Shown here one piece after another: positions 12,116 through 23,005 of a stretch of 64,000 nt of DNA. The notes below the pieces were generated by a model. That model did no database searches. It had not been told where the DNA came from and saw only the letters and a program-made list of their open reading frames with translations. Origin of the DNA: Allolobophora icterica (lineage: Eukaryota; Annelida; Clitellata; Crassiclitellata; Lumbricidae). The translations under genes and the position numbers were made by a program. Positions within the stretch are counted from its first letter, which is position 1. Each line of letters opens with the position of its first letter. The stretch covers positions 11,395,379 to 11,459,378 of the forward strand of contig OY744605.1 of NCBI GenBank assembly GCA_963556255.1. The letters run 5' to 3'.

Positions 12116-13545
12116 TCATATTCTATTCTGATTCTGTTCATAGTTTGTATTTCAAATTGACTTCTGTTTTAAATTTAAGTTATGATTTTAGTTCTGCTTA
12201 TTAACGAGACCTTTGAGCGCAGCATGTTTTACTGATTTTAAACGTATATACATACTGACTGTTTGGTTAGCAAATCTTGTTATTTTGATATTTTACAGAC
12301 GTTTTGTTTTGAGCCGAGTAAAATTTCTGTATATTGCATGCTATGAATTGCAGAGTTTCTATATATTTAAAGAGTGAAGTTTTCAACTCTTATATGTTCA
12401 CTGGTGATGCAGCTATACTATAGGAAAGAACAGTGGACGAAGTTTGCTTTTATTAATATGTGTATGTACTGAAGCATGTTATTTAGTATTGGTTGGAAGA
12501 AATTGGTTTTTGTAAAGTGGTAAAATAAGCTAGAAATGATTATCTTGCTTCTGTGCTGTAGGGGAATGCGATGGTAAGTAATGTAATGATAATGCGATCA
12601 GTTTTTTAGTTGTCAAAAAAGAGCTGGGGTAGTCTAAATTTTACAGATTACCAAAGCACATTAATGCAGGTCAAAATCTAATGTTGTTAATATATTGCGC
12701 ATAAACAACTGACGACTCATGCGATATTTTAGTTATCTGACCCCCAACATCTTTTCAGTTACCTAGCGGAGGGGATAGAAGAAGATCTAGGGGTTGAACC
12801 CCCAAACCCCAACAACTAAAACACTGAATACGATGCTAATGTAATGTTTTCTTACACGTTTAGGCTACGTTTATGAACCGGTAACCAGTTTGAGCAACAC
12901 TACAGAAAACTGGGGCAAGCAAAAACTTAAAGTTGGGGCACCCTAACCATCTGGACTTTGGGGGAGTAGCATGGTGGCTGGGCAGCTAACATGTTGGCTT
13001 TTCACCTCTGCAAGCTGGTTTGAATCCCAGGCCCAACGTGTAGTGCCAGTGTAGATTACATTTCACACTATCCGAAATGTTCTTTGATGAGTACTTCTTA
13101 AAACCAACTGGACTGAAAAACTAGGTCACCCTCAAAACCAGAGACCACTGGAAAGCCAAGGCACCTCGAAAACTGACTTAAAACCTGTAGAAGACCAGCA
13201 AATTCTATGATTCCTACAACCTAGTGCTGTTAAAACAGACTTCAGACCCAGGATAGTCAGAAATCATACCTCCACTCTGCTTTAAAACACAAAATGTTGC
13301 CGTTTCCCAGTGAAAAATGCATGTTACTGGCGGCAAGTCGGTCTATGATGAAGAAATGACAAGTGACATAGACTACTTCAACGGTACCAAAAATTCTCAG
13401 AAATGCCAACTGCACACTTCCTCAAACTGTACTTGAACGGTAAAATTTCAGGTGTTAGAATGAAATCATATGTAGTTCAAGTAGTTGACTTGAGCTTATC
13501 TCTCAAAAATTCATACAAAACACACTATACACAAGTCAACTGCAC
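12116..13545. other. gene-free spacer downstream of MORC2
   Basis: No long frame with family signal and no clear mobile-element end is visible here. The stretch 12880-13320 has a SINE-like look (GGGTAGCATGGTGGCTGGGC and GGTTTGAATCCCAGGCCC) but no second copy was found in this window. Confidence 0.5.
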
Positions 13546-13549
13546 GCTG

Positions 13550-13612
13550 GTGTCCTGTGCTTGGCCTTCAAGTGGTGCTTTAGGAGTTTGGAGATTACGA
13601 TTACAATTACGA
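13550..13612 (+). repeat. LINE 3' tail (GGAGATTACGATTAC type)
   Basis: CTTGGCCTTCAAGTGGTGCTTTAGGAGTTTGG then ATTACGATTACAATTACG. The same tail is found at 31240-31300, 32275-32335, 38515-38575, 47555-47615 and inverted at 23573-23625. Confidence 0.75.
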
Positions 13613-13984
13613 CAATGTCAACTGCATATTCCTACTTTGTGTCAGAAAACACACCATTTTAGGCCCTTGCCGCATACTCCCGGTGGAGTAATAATCAGGG
13701 TCTGTCTCGAACCCATCCAGTTCAGTTGAGATTATGCACTATAATCTTGTAAAAGCAGCCGAAAACTAGGCCCTAATGAACGTCATATGGTAGCTGGACA
13801 CTACTATCACCACCACAAGTTTTGTCTGTGAAATCAACTTACTTTATGATTGAACTTACGATTTTTTTATTTGGGGTAATCGTTATATTAAAATTTCTGC
13901 AGCGTCCAAAAGCAGTCTCGGGAACCAGCTTATTCACAGGGTGTTTATTCACAAGGTATCGCCCCTTTCCCCTAAGTGGAAATC

Positions 13985-14258
13985 TCATTGTGACAGAAGG
14001 ACCAGTGGATATCCACTTGGAACCGAACCTGATCGTATCTATACAATATACACTGTGTGGCTGTATTTTATGATCCTCTTCCAGAGTTATTAAGAAGTGC
14101 ACACTCGTCCATACGACAGAACATTGATGGCGCTGAGCAATTGTGACGAAGGACTTTATCAAGGACCGTATACAGTAACTGCCTCGGGCGAGGCTTGAAC
14201 CCGTACTCGCGGCGTTACAGGCCGAGCGCTCTAACCATTCGGCTACCATGCCCCATCT
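13985..14258 (-). repeat. tRNA-derived SINE, family B, inverted
   Basis: On the minus strand the head reads GGTAGCCGAATGGTTAGAGC (A box) and GGGTTCAAGCCTCGCCC (B box). Then comes a body containing the complement of GAGCAATTGTGACGAAGGAC and, at the tail, CACTTGGAACCGAACCTGAT. Related copies are at 30470-30695, 38225-38462 and 45825-45995. It is tRNA-like but has no acceptor-stem pairing partner, so it is not called a tRNA gene. Confidence 0.82.
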
Positions 14259-15240
14259 GCATACCGATAAATTTTCTTTTTAACAAGTAAGCTGGTTCCC
14301 GCGTTGGACTTTTTAACGCTTAAGGAATTTGGAGATCATTACAGTTACACACCTTACGACTCACAATCCAGGTAGCGTTTTTAAGTACGGTCGATCATCA
14401 GTAATCCCTCCCTCATTAGCCTACTTTTGACTTTTCGATACAGTATCAGCATCGCATAGCCAGCACACAAAGGCCTCGTTCAGACGAAGACGTTATCGAC
14501 AAAGGCGACCATTCAGAGCCTTCGATACAAAGACCGTGGGGCTATTTATAAAACACCATTCAGGTGATCGTTTGATGGCTGCCGACACAGAACGATTTGT
14601 TTGCGTTTAGTTGACTCGGTCGTGACTTTGCATTGTAACGTCTGTAGTAGGCCGAACGGAGTCAAAAGTTACACTTTCAACATTTTGCGCCGAAGCACAT
14701 TCATCGGAGCGATAGCAATTATGCAAATTTTTCGCATCATGGCAAGGCTAAACGTGAATAATGCGTATCATTTCTGCGGCCAAAACTTTGACCATCATCT
14801 GTTTAAGGTTACCTGTAGTCTTGCTGATTGAAATAATAATAATAATAATATTTATTCTTTAATTAAGCGCCTGCAAACGCACTGCGCTGTACATGTACAT
14901 GTTATGCGATAAATCTTAACTACTAACAGAACAGACAGCCTGCAATACACGGCGCAAATTGCAGCCTACAAAGCATGTCCGCCTATGGGACTCGATCTCT
15001 GTACCTCTCGCACTCTACGCCAGATGTTATCCAATGCGCTATCGGGAGAGAGGGTAGAGAGGGTAGAGAGGGTAGAGCCATTTCTAGCGGATATTTGCGG
15101 TGTACAACTCTGCGAGGTAAATGATTATTTGTTCCGTATTTAATTATTCAGCATCAATTACTATATAGGCCTATGGTGTAACATTGGTGTTACTATTTAC
15201 TACGTATAAACTGTGACTGATCATAGGTCAATTAAGCACT
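14259..15240. other. gene-free spacer with short microsatellites
   Basis: Contains a short (AAT)n at 14831-14852 and GGGTAGAGA repeats near 15045-15075. No coding or RNA gene signal was recognised. Confidence 0.5.
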
Positions 15241-15244
15241 GAAT

Positions 15245-15575
15245 GAGCTTACGCCAGACTATCTGCTTCTGCATTCGGGTAGCAGACAACCGGAACAGAT
15301 GTCGGCTACGATCCTTGTCGAAAAGCAACTTAGTCTCGCGATCTTCTACAAGGTTTGGCGACTGTTCCTTATCTGTCGCTGGACCGACTGGTGGAACAGT
15401 CCTAAATTTCCAACCATGCGACGATTGCGCTATCTCTGGAGACCTTAAATTCACAGCTCAAGGCCTATCTTTTCAAAGTGTTATGATAGTTATTGAATTT
15501 TGAATTCATGTACAGCGCCCCTTTCTTCGGCCTCGGCTGTGCTACGGCGCTATATAAATCATCTTTTTATTATTA
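15245..15575 (+). repeat. L2/CR1-like LINE 3' end relic
   Basis: The frame RCRLRSLSKSN...RFGDCSLSVAGPTGG resembles the C terminus of L2/CR1 reverse transcriptases, where a FGDRSFSVAGP-like motif is common. It is followed by a tail ending in ACGGCGCTATATAAATCATC and TTATTATTATT. Broken after VAGP. Confidence 0.7.
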
Positions 15576-15900
15576 TTTTGCTAAAGCTTATTTTCCACTA
15601 GGTTTTCCCCAAGTTTCTGTTTGTGCAGGGTAAAATCAAGCATTCTCTGAAGTCAGGTTTGAGCCTAGGCCGCATGGTTTTGTCTTTATCAAAACTGAAA
15701 CAATCTGCTGCACATTTGTTCTAGACTAACCAACAACAGATGCCTGCAGTTCTACTTTCATGGAAGAGGTCCAGCAAGGAACCTTACTGCAGGTTTAATG
15801 ATGCACTTAGAAGTTTTTCCGTGGAAGGGAATTCATTTACATGAGCAGTGTTTCATCAGGTTGAAAGTTTCAGAAATCGTGTCGACTATAAACCGCTGAA

Positions 15901-17280
15901 ATGACCGGAGTTTCATTCTGTAAGTGGAATTACCACTTCCTTTCAGTTTTTCAAGTAAACAGAAAGAAAGCTGTACTTTATTTTGTAACATTTGTGCTGA
16001 TACTTCCCATGTGCTGCATCTACTTCGATCTATATCATTCCCACTATTACAAAGGCTATCTTTGGCTGCAAGACCAACTGGAACCGAATCAAAATGACTA
16101 CAAAATAAAACTTATGCAGCAGTTGATTGCAGACAACCATGAAAGGATTGACAATGCTAACCGTTTCATGAATAAATTCTGCCAAAAGTTACCACAATCA
16201 AATGGCAGCAGGTTGAAACTAATGTCAAGTAACTGGGATGCATCAGAAAATTTATGCAGAGCCAGGGTTCAAGACTGGGGTAAAATGAGTCACAAGACAT
16301 CTGTTTTGATTACAGTCATCAGCTCCAAAAGGACAGCATTCCTGGACACTGATCAGCCACTCGCACTGAGATATTTAACCCAAAATCTTGCAAAGTGGTT
16401 AGAAATGATAGAGAAAAGCAGTAGGAATGGAAACAAAAAGATATACGACCTTGCTTTATGCAGCGTCGGCAGCGAAATTACAGAAGAGGAGGAACATCTG
16501 AAAGAGATTGTTCCATTATTTCGATCACCTGAGGCCAGTCTAAAAAATTCTGATTTTGGACCATACCACGACAAGCTGGCCTGGCCCTATGAGAAAGAAA
16601 AGCGAGATTATGCCTCCTGTCTGATGGAAGTTCAGACACAATACAATCCAGACTACATTCTGGTAGTCGAAGATGATGCCTTACCAGTTGAGAATGCGTT
16701 GAAAACTATTGATCACTGGATTTATTACTTGAGTAGGAAATCCACAAGATATTCCTACTTAAAATTTTACCACCCAAAACGCCTCCAGGGTTTTGAAAGC
16801 TTAGAAGCTGAAAGAATTCCTCAACTATTGGGAATTTCTGCAGTGCTTGGAACGTTACTCGGCTGGATTGAAACCCAGTTTACGTCTACTATCTTGGGAA
16901 CTGGAAAGCAAGAATACAGCTTCTGGACATTGTTGAGCTGGTTCATTTATTCAGCCCTTGTTGCTGTTGCAATTGGTCGTCCTCACCTCGAAAGTTGGAG
17001 GTCGTTGCTGTCTCCACACTTTCACTACATCGTCCCAGATCCATACTGCTGTACCCAGGCAGTTCTTTATTCTAGAGAAAGTGCCAAAGACTTTTCACGG
17101 TACCTAAAGACTGTAACCTGTAACGAAACGTTCCACAAGGATGATGCTCTGTGGAGTTACAACTTGGCTCATAGACTGAATGGCTCTGGGCGTTTGCTAC
17201 AGCCTAACCTCTTTCATCATGTCGGACTGTGGTCATCTCTACGATCGGGATTTGTCGATCCACTTCTCATTCTGGAATGA
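15901..17280 (+). CDS. PGAP4: PGAP4/TMEM246-like GPI-GalNAc transferase
   Basis: PGAP4 adds the GalNAc side chain to the first mannose of GPI anchors in the Golgi. The 459-codon frame has no intron. Visible parts: an N-terminal membrane segment (about residues 24-46, VLYFVTFVLILPMCCIYF); a lumenal region with VVEDDALP, where E257-D258-D259 is the DXD-like metal-binding triplet; then YLKFYHPKRLQGF. Two more hydrophobic segments (about 305-322 and 341-360) split the glycosyltransferase fold, as in PGAP4. After them come PDPYCCTQA (about 379-387), FHKDDALW (about 410) and a C-terminal PNLFHHVGLWSSLRSG. Length and motif order match the family (human about 400 residues). A start at the first ATG after the upstream stop is assumed; an ATG-less upstream splice (TTTCAG near 15947) cannot be excluded. 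Confidence 0.93.
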   Translation: MTGVSFCKWNYHFLSVFQVNRKKAVLYFVTFVLILPMCCIYFDLYHSHYYKGYLWLQDQLEPNQNDYKIKLMQQLIADNHERIDNANRFMNKFCQKLPQSNGSRLKLMSSNWDASENLCRARVQDWGKMSHKTSVLITVISSKRTAFLDTDQPLALRYLTQNLAKWLEMIEKSSRNGNKKIYDLALCSVGSEITEEEEHLKEIVPLFRSPEASLKNSDFGPYHDKLAWPYEKEKRDYASCLMEVQTQYNPDYILVVEDDALPVENALKTIDHWIYYLSRKSTRYSYLKFYHPKRLQGFESLEAERIPQLLGISAVLGTLLGWIETQFTSTILGTGKQEYSFWTLLSWFIYSALVAVAIGRPHLESWRSLLSPHFHYIVPDPYCCTQAVLYSRESAKDFSRYLKTVTCNETFHKDDALWSYNLAHRLNGSGRLLQPNLFHHVGLWSSLRSGFVDPLLILE

Positions 17281-17324
17281 TAAGGCTTTAATAGGTTATT
17301 TTATAAGCATGTACTTGCGTGTAC

Positions 17325-17745
17325 CTTTATGGCAGAAGAACTCCACTGGCTCCCGCTTTCTGCCCGCATCCAATTTAAGGTCCTCATCCTTGTGTCTAAG
17401 GCTGAACTTGGTTTCGCTCCAAATATTTACGTGACTTAATTCATCGCCTTGACTCTGCTGCTTCTCTTCGTCCTCTTCATTCCTCTGACCGTTTGGACCT
17501 ACTCGTTCCCCGTGTCAGGACTTCCCTGGCTCAATCTAGGTCTTTTGCTTCCATTGGCCCTGCTCTTTGGAATGAGTTTCCTCCATTCATTCGTTCTTCT
17601 AGTCTCTCAGGTAACGTCCCTTCCTCATTTACCTTTCTTAAAACTTGCTTTTTCTCTCGGGGTCTCTCGCACTGGGAGCGCTTCTGAATGGCCCTTCCGC
17701 TAGAAGCGCTTTATAAATATCCGAGCACAATACAATACAATGTAC
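17325..17745 (+). repeat. L2/CR1-like LINE 3' end relic
   Basis: LHWLPLSARIQFKVLILVSK is a typical C-terminal reverse-transcriptase motif of L2/CR1 LINEs. It is followed by a frameshifted LWNEFPPFIR part and the tail AGAAGCGCTTTATAAATATC with AATACAATACAATG. It starts about 45 bp after the PGAP4 stop. Confidence 0.78.
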
Positions 17746-17754
17746 AGTATCTAC

Positions 17755-17965
17755 AGCAAAACTTCAGTATATCGAACTTTGGTATTTCGAACTTCGGTTA
17801 TATTGAACAGCAGTAAATGGCCTGGCCACAATCAATGCAAAACATACAAATATAGCTGTTTAATCGAACCTACTTATATCAAAGTCACGCTTTTATTGTT
17901 TTATTGAGTGCTTTGTTCGGTTCTCATCGAACAATGAGCCTGCAGATATATCGAAGTTACAGGGC
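17755..17965 (+). mobile_element. possible pogo/Tigger-like DNA transposon relic
   Basis: CTACAGCAAAACTTCAGTAT and repeated TATATCGAACTTTGG / TTTCGAACTTCGG resemble Tigger-type terminal sequence, with TATATCGAAGTTACAGGG at the far end. A similar end is seen inverted at 24378-24412. No transposase was seen. Confidence 0.4.
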
Positions 17966-18459
17966 CGCTCTGGATCGCAATGCTATTGGCCTAGTTAGCC
18001 TATAGCTGGCTGATGAATAATTAACAGATGCTTTGTTTCCGACTAAGAGACGAGACTGACGTGTATGTCTGGTAACTGGGAGGGATCAGTCTATGTTTAC
18101 ATTAATTTCAGTATCGTAGCATGGCCTCGTTATGCTGACCGCAGTCCTATTGTTCAGTGGCGGATTTAACTATAGGAGCGAGGGACGGCTCCCCGTGCCC
18201 TGCTTGGCTATATTCCGGCACCCGTCCGGTGAGCCGTAGAACGTGGCGCCTCTGTGGAATTCCCTTGCCGCTACGTTTCTCGTCTCTGCAGTCGGTGCGG
18301 CCGACGGGAGTGAATGGAGATCGGCGACTTCATCACGATTCCGGCGTGTTCGTTCACTATGGCAACTTTCCCAAAACATAACAGACAAACAGATATTATT
18401 TTACACGGGCGCCTCACAACTCCTAACGGGCGGGATAAGCCTTTGCAAACAGGTCAAAT

Positions 18460-18595
18460 TTAAGTTAAAGCTTCGATTTGAATGAGCTTACTGAGTCTGA
18501 TGACTGGTTTGTTGTTGGCTTCACTCTGACGACTTCTGTGTAATTCTGGCTTTGTCTTTTCTTTGGCTTCTTTATGCTTTTGCATGTTTTTTCTT
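18460..18595 (-). CDS. candidate terminal exon of the exon-like array (hypothetical)
   Basis: On the minus strand, TTTTTTGCAG is followed by about 44 open codons in the frame beginning RKNMQKHKEAKEKTKPELHR, ending in TAA at 18462-18460. The composition (K, Q, S, R) resembles the exon-like units upstream. The phase fits a phase-2 unit from the 139-bp block. A second frame is also open. No family is recognised and no transcript evidence is available, so this is a hypothesis. Confidence 0.25.
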
Positions 18596-19634
18596 CTGCA
18601 AAAAATAAATTCAGCCCCTAAAGACAGTTACAGCACTATGAACAGAGGAATCTGACCTAGAGAAGTAATTGCTGGTCTTGTATGGCCTTGTGTGACCATG
18701 ATTGTCTAGGTGTTGGCTTTGCTTTAATGTCAGATTTCATCAATTTTATTTATCTGCTGAGAAAACTTTTGCCATGAAGCTGACACACAGACACAAAAGA
18801 AATATTAGTTTGAAAGTACGTGGTATCCATCTGTTCTGGAATTCTGAGTTTTGTTTGATGCCTGAGTCCTTGGCATTTTATATTTGTACTCACTGAAAAT
18901 AAATTCTTGCCCCTACAATGACAAAGATACCAAACAGAGAAATCTTCATTTCAAAATACCTGTTGAATCTAGTTGATCTGCTGTTCATTAGTGTGATGGA
19001 CTCTGCTCTGGTGATGGTTTGGATACAGTGCTTGCTCTTTCGTTGAATAAATAATGGTTGTAGGTTATTGGCTGAAAAATATACAGATGAGAAATGGAGA
19101 AATGTTCATTAAAAATATCTTTGGCATCATCTTCAATCAATTGTACTTAGGTAGTCTTTACTTTAAAATCGCCTTCTATCAGGCTTTTTCTTTTCTGAAG
19201 CACATACACACCTAAAGGACTTTCAATTAATATCAAGGAATGTGAATTTAAAAAAAGTACATATATGTTCTTCATTGGACTCTCCTGATGGCTTGTTTTA
19301 ATGTTTGCATTCTTGGTAATTTGTATTTTTTACATTGTTGAACAAACTGTCATCCCTAAAATTATGCCCATGTAGAAACAAGTATTTTTAATTAAAATAC
19401 TTGCCAATCTTTTCCGGGCTTTAATGATTTCTTAGTTGTTTGGCATTCTTGGTATTTTGTTGATCCGATGAAAAACCTTACCATTAAAGAACATAGAGAC
19501 AGAGAAAGCATAATTTCAAAAATACCTGTAAATATTCTCTGTTGTGATTTGGGTCTTTGTGGTTTCTGTGTTTATCTGCTGAAAAACTTTAATTAAAATG
19601 ACTGAAATACACGAATCAAAGAAATCTTACTTTG

Positions 19635-20650
19635 AAAATACCTGCCAATCTTCTTTTGGCTTTGATGGCATTGTTGCGATTTTGATCTTTGTTTCTGTGT
19701 TAATCTGCTGAAAAACTTCAATTAAAATGATTCATATAAAACGAAACAAAGAAATCTTACCTTGAAAAATAGGCCTACCTGCCAATCTTCTTTGGGCTTT
19801 GATGGCATTGTTGCGATTTTGATCTTCTTGGTTTCTGTGTTAATCTGCTGAAAAACTTCAATTAAAATGACTCATATAAACGAAACAAAGAAATCTTACC
19901 TTGAAAAATAGGCCTACCTGCCAATCTTCTTTGGGCTTTGATGGCATTGTTGCGATTTTGATCTTCTTGGTTTCTGTGTTAATCTGCTGAAAAACTTCAA
20001 TTAAAATGACTCATATAAACGAAACAAAGAAATCTTACCTTGAAAAATAGGCCTACCTGCCAATCTTCTTTGGGCTTTGATGGCATTGTTGCGATTTTGA
20101 TCTTCTTGGTTTCTGTGTTAATCTGCTGAAAAACTTCAATTAAAATGACTCATATAAACGAAACAAAGAAATCTTACCTTGAAAAATAGGCCTACCTGTC
20201 AATCTTCTTTGGGCTTTGATGGCATTGTTGCGATTTTGATCTTCTTGGTTTCTGTGTTAATCTGCTGAAAAACTTCAATTAAAATGACTCATATAAACGA
20301 AACAAAGAAATCTTACCTTGAAAAATAGGCCTACCTGTCAATCTTCTTTGGGCTTTGATGGCATTGTTGCGATTTTGATCTTCTTGGTTTCTGTGTTAAT
20401 CTGCTGAAAAACTTCAATTAAAATGACTCATATAAACGAAACAAAGAAATCTTACCTTGAAAAATAGGCCTACCTGCCAATCTTCTCTGGGCTTTGTTGT
20501 CTTTGTTGTGATTTTGATCTTCTTGGTTTCTGTGTTAATCTGTTGGAAAAACTTAATAAAAATGACTCATATAAACGAAACAAAGAAATCTTACCTTGAA
20601 AAATACCTCCCAATCTTCTCTGGACTTTGTTGGCTTTGTTGTGATTTTGG
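19635..20650 (-). repeat. 139-bp tandem repeat, homogeneous block
   Basis: The TAGGCCTACCTG junction recurs at exactly 139-bp spacing (about 19771, 19910, 20049, 20188, 20327, 20466), with a seventh unit at 20605 lacking GGCCTA. Exon-like cores on the minus strand fall at 19779-19847, then +139 each (19918, 20057, 20196, 20335, 20474). The core is 69 nt. One frame reads RLTQKPRRSKSQQCHQSPKK and is open in all copies. The frame INTETKKIKIATMPSKPKED is open except for TGA in the 20196 and 20335 cores. The older core 19642-19707 is 3 nt shorter, which keeps the frame. Confidence 0.9.
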
Positions 20651-20905
20651 ATGAAGGGAGAAAGAGAGCGAACGGAGGGTTGAAGGAAGAGAGCGAACGG
20701 AGGGTTGGAGGAAGAGAGTGAACGGATGGTGGGAGGAAGAGAGCGAACGAAGGGTTGGAGTAAGAGAGCGATGGAGGGAGGTTGAAAGGGAGCGAACGGA
20801 GGGTGGGAGGAAGAGAGCGAACGGAGGGTTGGAGGAAGAGAGCGAATGGAGGGTGGGAGGAAGAAAGCGTGTGGAGGAAGGGAGAAAGGGAGCCAACGGA
20901 CTATC
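20650..20905 (+). repeat. 25-bp GA-rich minisatellite
   Basis: About ten units near GAACGGAGGGTTGGAGGAAGAGAGC. It interrupts the last unit of the 139-bp array. The open frames on both strands are by-products. Confidence 0.85.
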
Positions 20906-21880
20906 CCCCCCCCGTGTTCAGAATACAGTTATTCGTTTACTTTTAAACAAAAAAAAAGAAATTTCTAATCCAGCTAAAGCTCTCCTGAACCAGAGAAACT
21001 AAGACTCAGCTGATGGTAAGGAACTTCAAAAGTTAGAATAGCAGTTGGTTGATTTGTTTTTAAGTACAGTAGTACATAAGTAATCTGCTAGACTTTTCAT
21101 TTTTTATTTTATAATTCAAGACAATTTAACTTAAATTATTAATCTCACTTGAACTTTTCAGTAGGGTAACATAACCCATGGACTATTGTACTGCACGTGC
21201 ATGATTAAGTAGGCTACTCTGTTCATGATTCTTCATTCATTGTGTAATTCTTTTATCTGCAATGTTAGTGTACACTATAGCTATGCATGTACAGCGAAGT
21301 GTTGCATAGCATTACAATTAGTCTATTAAGCGACAGGCCAAATTGATCAATACATTTTTGTTGTATTCTTGTTTTGTCTTGAACTATTAAGGTGACTTGA
21401 TCAATACTTTTTTCACTTAACTAATTGCATTTTTAAATAGCTATCTCAGTACTTTAAATTTTCGATGGGTAAGGGCCACCAAGCTTAGAATGTCCAAGGG
21501 CCCGGCTATGTTGTTACGCCACTGGTTGTTAAAAAATCTTTCAAAATATAATTATTTATTGTTACAGCCATAAAAGTTACTAATTATATTGTAACTTACT
21601 CTTGTCATTACGATGGATAACTTTGTTGTGAAACGTTCACGCTTTGAAGTACCCCAACAAGAGATTGTCAGCGCCGCCGGTTGCTTTGTGCTTGTCTTTA
21701 TGATTGGGCAGAGGAAGCACTGTTGCATAGCATTACAATTAGTCTCTGCCCAGTTGAAAGGTCTTGAGGAAAGGGGAACTCGGAGAGGGGATGACAGGGC
21801 AGGATAGGCGATGGGATCACATCCGATCTTGGGAATGGAATTTTTACCCCAGTACCTTTTACTAAAAGTCGGCGCCTATG
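20906..21880. other. spacer inside the array, no gene recognised
   Basis: AT-rich, without a coding family signal. A 25-nt sequence at 21300-21324 is repeated exactly at 21721-21745. CCACTGGCG-like transposon-end motifs appear near 21525 (inverted) and near 18155, but no target duplication pairs them. Confidence 0.4.
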
Positions 21881-22486
21881 TTACCAACTAAAATGACAAA
21901 GTTATGAAATAGAGGAATCTAAATTTTGAAAATACCTGTCCTTGAGCTTTGTAGTGATGACGGCTTTCTGGATTTCTTGTTTTTATTCTTACTTTGAATC
22001 TGCTGAAAATAAGTTTTAACTATTACAGTGACATAAATATATGAAACAGAGTAACCATAATTTAAAAATACCAATTGGTGTTGTGTTCTCAGCCTCTGGG
22101 ATTTGCTTTAATATACAATTAATGTGCTCATAGGGCCTAGATTATGACTTTTGCTTATTGCTAGCTTTGTTTTGATTTTAACTTTGTTTTGTATTTTGTT
22201 CCAGCTAAAAACAAACTTCAGAACTAAATTTTCATAAAGAGGACAAATATTCATAAAAGTACTCGTTGGTCTTCTGTTTTGGACCTCATGAGCTTTGCTT
22301 GAAGTTGCCTTTATTCGGTTGGCTTTCTTTGTGTTGTGTATTTTAAACTATTTTTGCTTATACATGATACTGAGAAAGGTTTAGCCATTAAAATGACAAT
22401 TAAGATACATACGGTAATGCAGTCTTAATATGAAGTGATCACATAAAAGGGCTCGCGCAGAATCATGCCATTTCCGTCCCTGCACA

Positions 22487-22679
22487 CATAGGCGTAGACT
22501 CGAAGGGGGGGCAGCCGGGGCACGTGCCCCCTCCAATAATTGAGATGGACTGTACACCCAATGCAACAAGTGTAGAATGAATAGCCAAATAATTGAGATG
22601 GACTGTACACCCAATGCAACAAGTGTAGAATGAATAGCCAAATGCCCTCCCCCATATTTTGGACAAGTATACGCCAGTG
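22487..22679. mobile_element. 193-bp MITE (hAT-like), near-exact 8-bp target duplication
   Basis: The ends are CATAGGCGTAGACTCG and, inverted, CACTGGCGTATACTTG, each followed by a G-rich run into GGGCA. Flanks are CCTGCACA (22479-22486) and TCTGCACA (22680-22687), matching at 7 of 8. The interior is a tandem pair of an about 56-bp unit with GATGGACTGTACACCCAATG and CAACAAGTGTAGAATGAATA. The same interior segment, inverted, is at 63085-63120. Confidence 0.7.
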
Positions 22680-22714
22680 TCTGCACATAACTGAAAATCA
22701 GAGACCACAAGAAG

Positions 22715-23005
22715 AATAGCAGCCCCTAAGCTAGCCCAGGGCAGCCATGGGTATGAAGTATTATCGACTTCATTTTCTTGGCCTCTACAAAAGTCGACAT
22801 AATTATGAGGGTGGGTGGCCAGTCGTCTCCCCACCGTCTCACATCTTCCCACCGACAGAGTACGGTCGGTGTAGACTTTATAGCTGAGTTGGCTAGCGGC
22901 GCACGCAGAGCAAAAAGAACCAAATTTTTGCCCTAGCCGGGATTTGAACCTCAGACCTATCGATTGAACGAGCAGCACGCTAACCACTACACTACCGGGA
23001 ACAGA
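22715..23005 (-). repeat. SINE, family A, inverted (best-preserved tRNA head)
   Basis: On the minus strand the head has GGTAGTGTAGTGGTTAGCGT (A box) and GGTTCAAATCCCGG (B box). The body matches other family A copies, with CATACCCATGGCTGCCC near the tail. Confidence 0.85.

Larger units (their letters stand above)
18460..22440 (-). repeat. array of exon-like units, interrupted at about 20650-21880
   Basis: Diverged copies (18500-19560 and 21880-22440) flank a homogeneous block. On the minus strand units keep a pattern: pyrimidine tract and TTTCAG(CAG), a 50-70 nt Lys/Thr/Gln/Ser-rich segment beginning with ATTAACACAGAAACC or a variant, CAG/GTATTT or CAG/GTAGGC at the end, and about 70 bp of AT-rich spacer. 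Some older copies have stops or lengths that break the frame (for example near 19540), so it may be a repeat-exon gene, a decayed one, or a satellite seeded by an exon. No protein family is recognised. Confidence 0.6.

Noticed and set aside
11504..12160. Several long overlapping frames giving Cys/His/Val-rich repeats
   Set aside because: All frames on both strands stay open because of the 20-bp minisatellite unit; no start context, splice sites or family signal.
14150..14258. Functional tRNA gene on the minus strand
   Set aside because: A and B boxes are present but there is no paired acceptor stem, and related copies with the same body occur elsewhere, so it is a SINE head.
16353..16574. 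73-codon minus-strand frame inside PGAP4
   Set aside because: Lies wholly within the conserved PGAP4 frame and shows no family signal.
19635..20650. CRISPR array
   Set aside because: Period 139 bp with near-identical whole units and no unique spacers, in eukaryotic intron-rich DNA.
18155..21535. Transposon bounded by CAGTGGCGGATTTAAC and inverted CCAGTGGCGTAACAAC
   Set aside because: Only about 8 bases of the ends agree and no target duplication was found.
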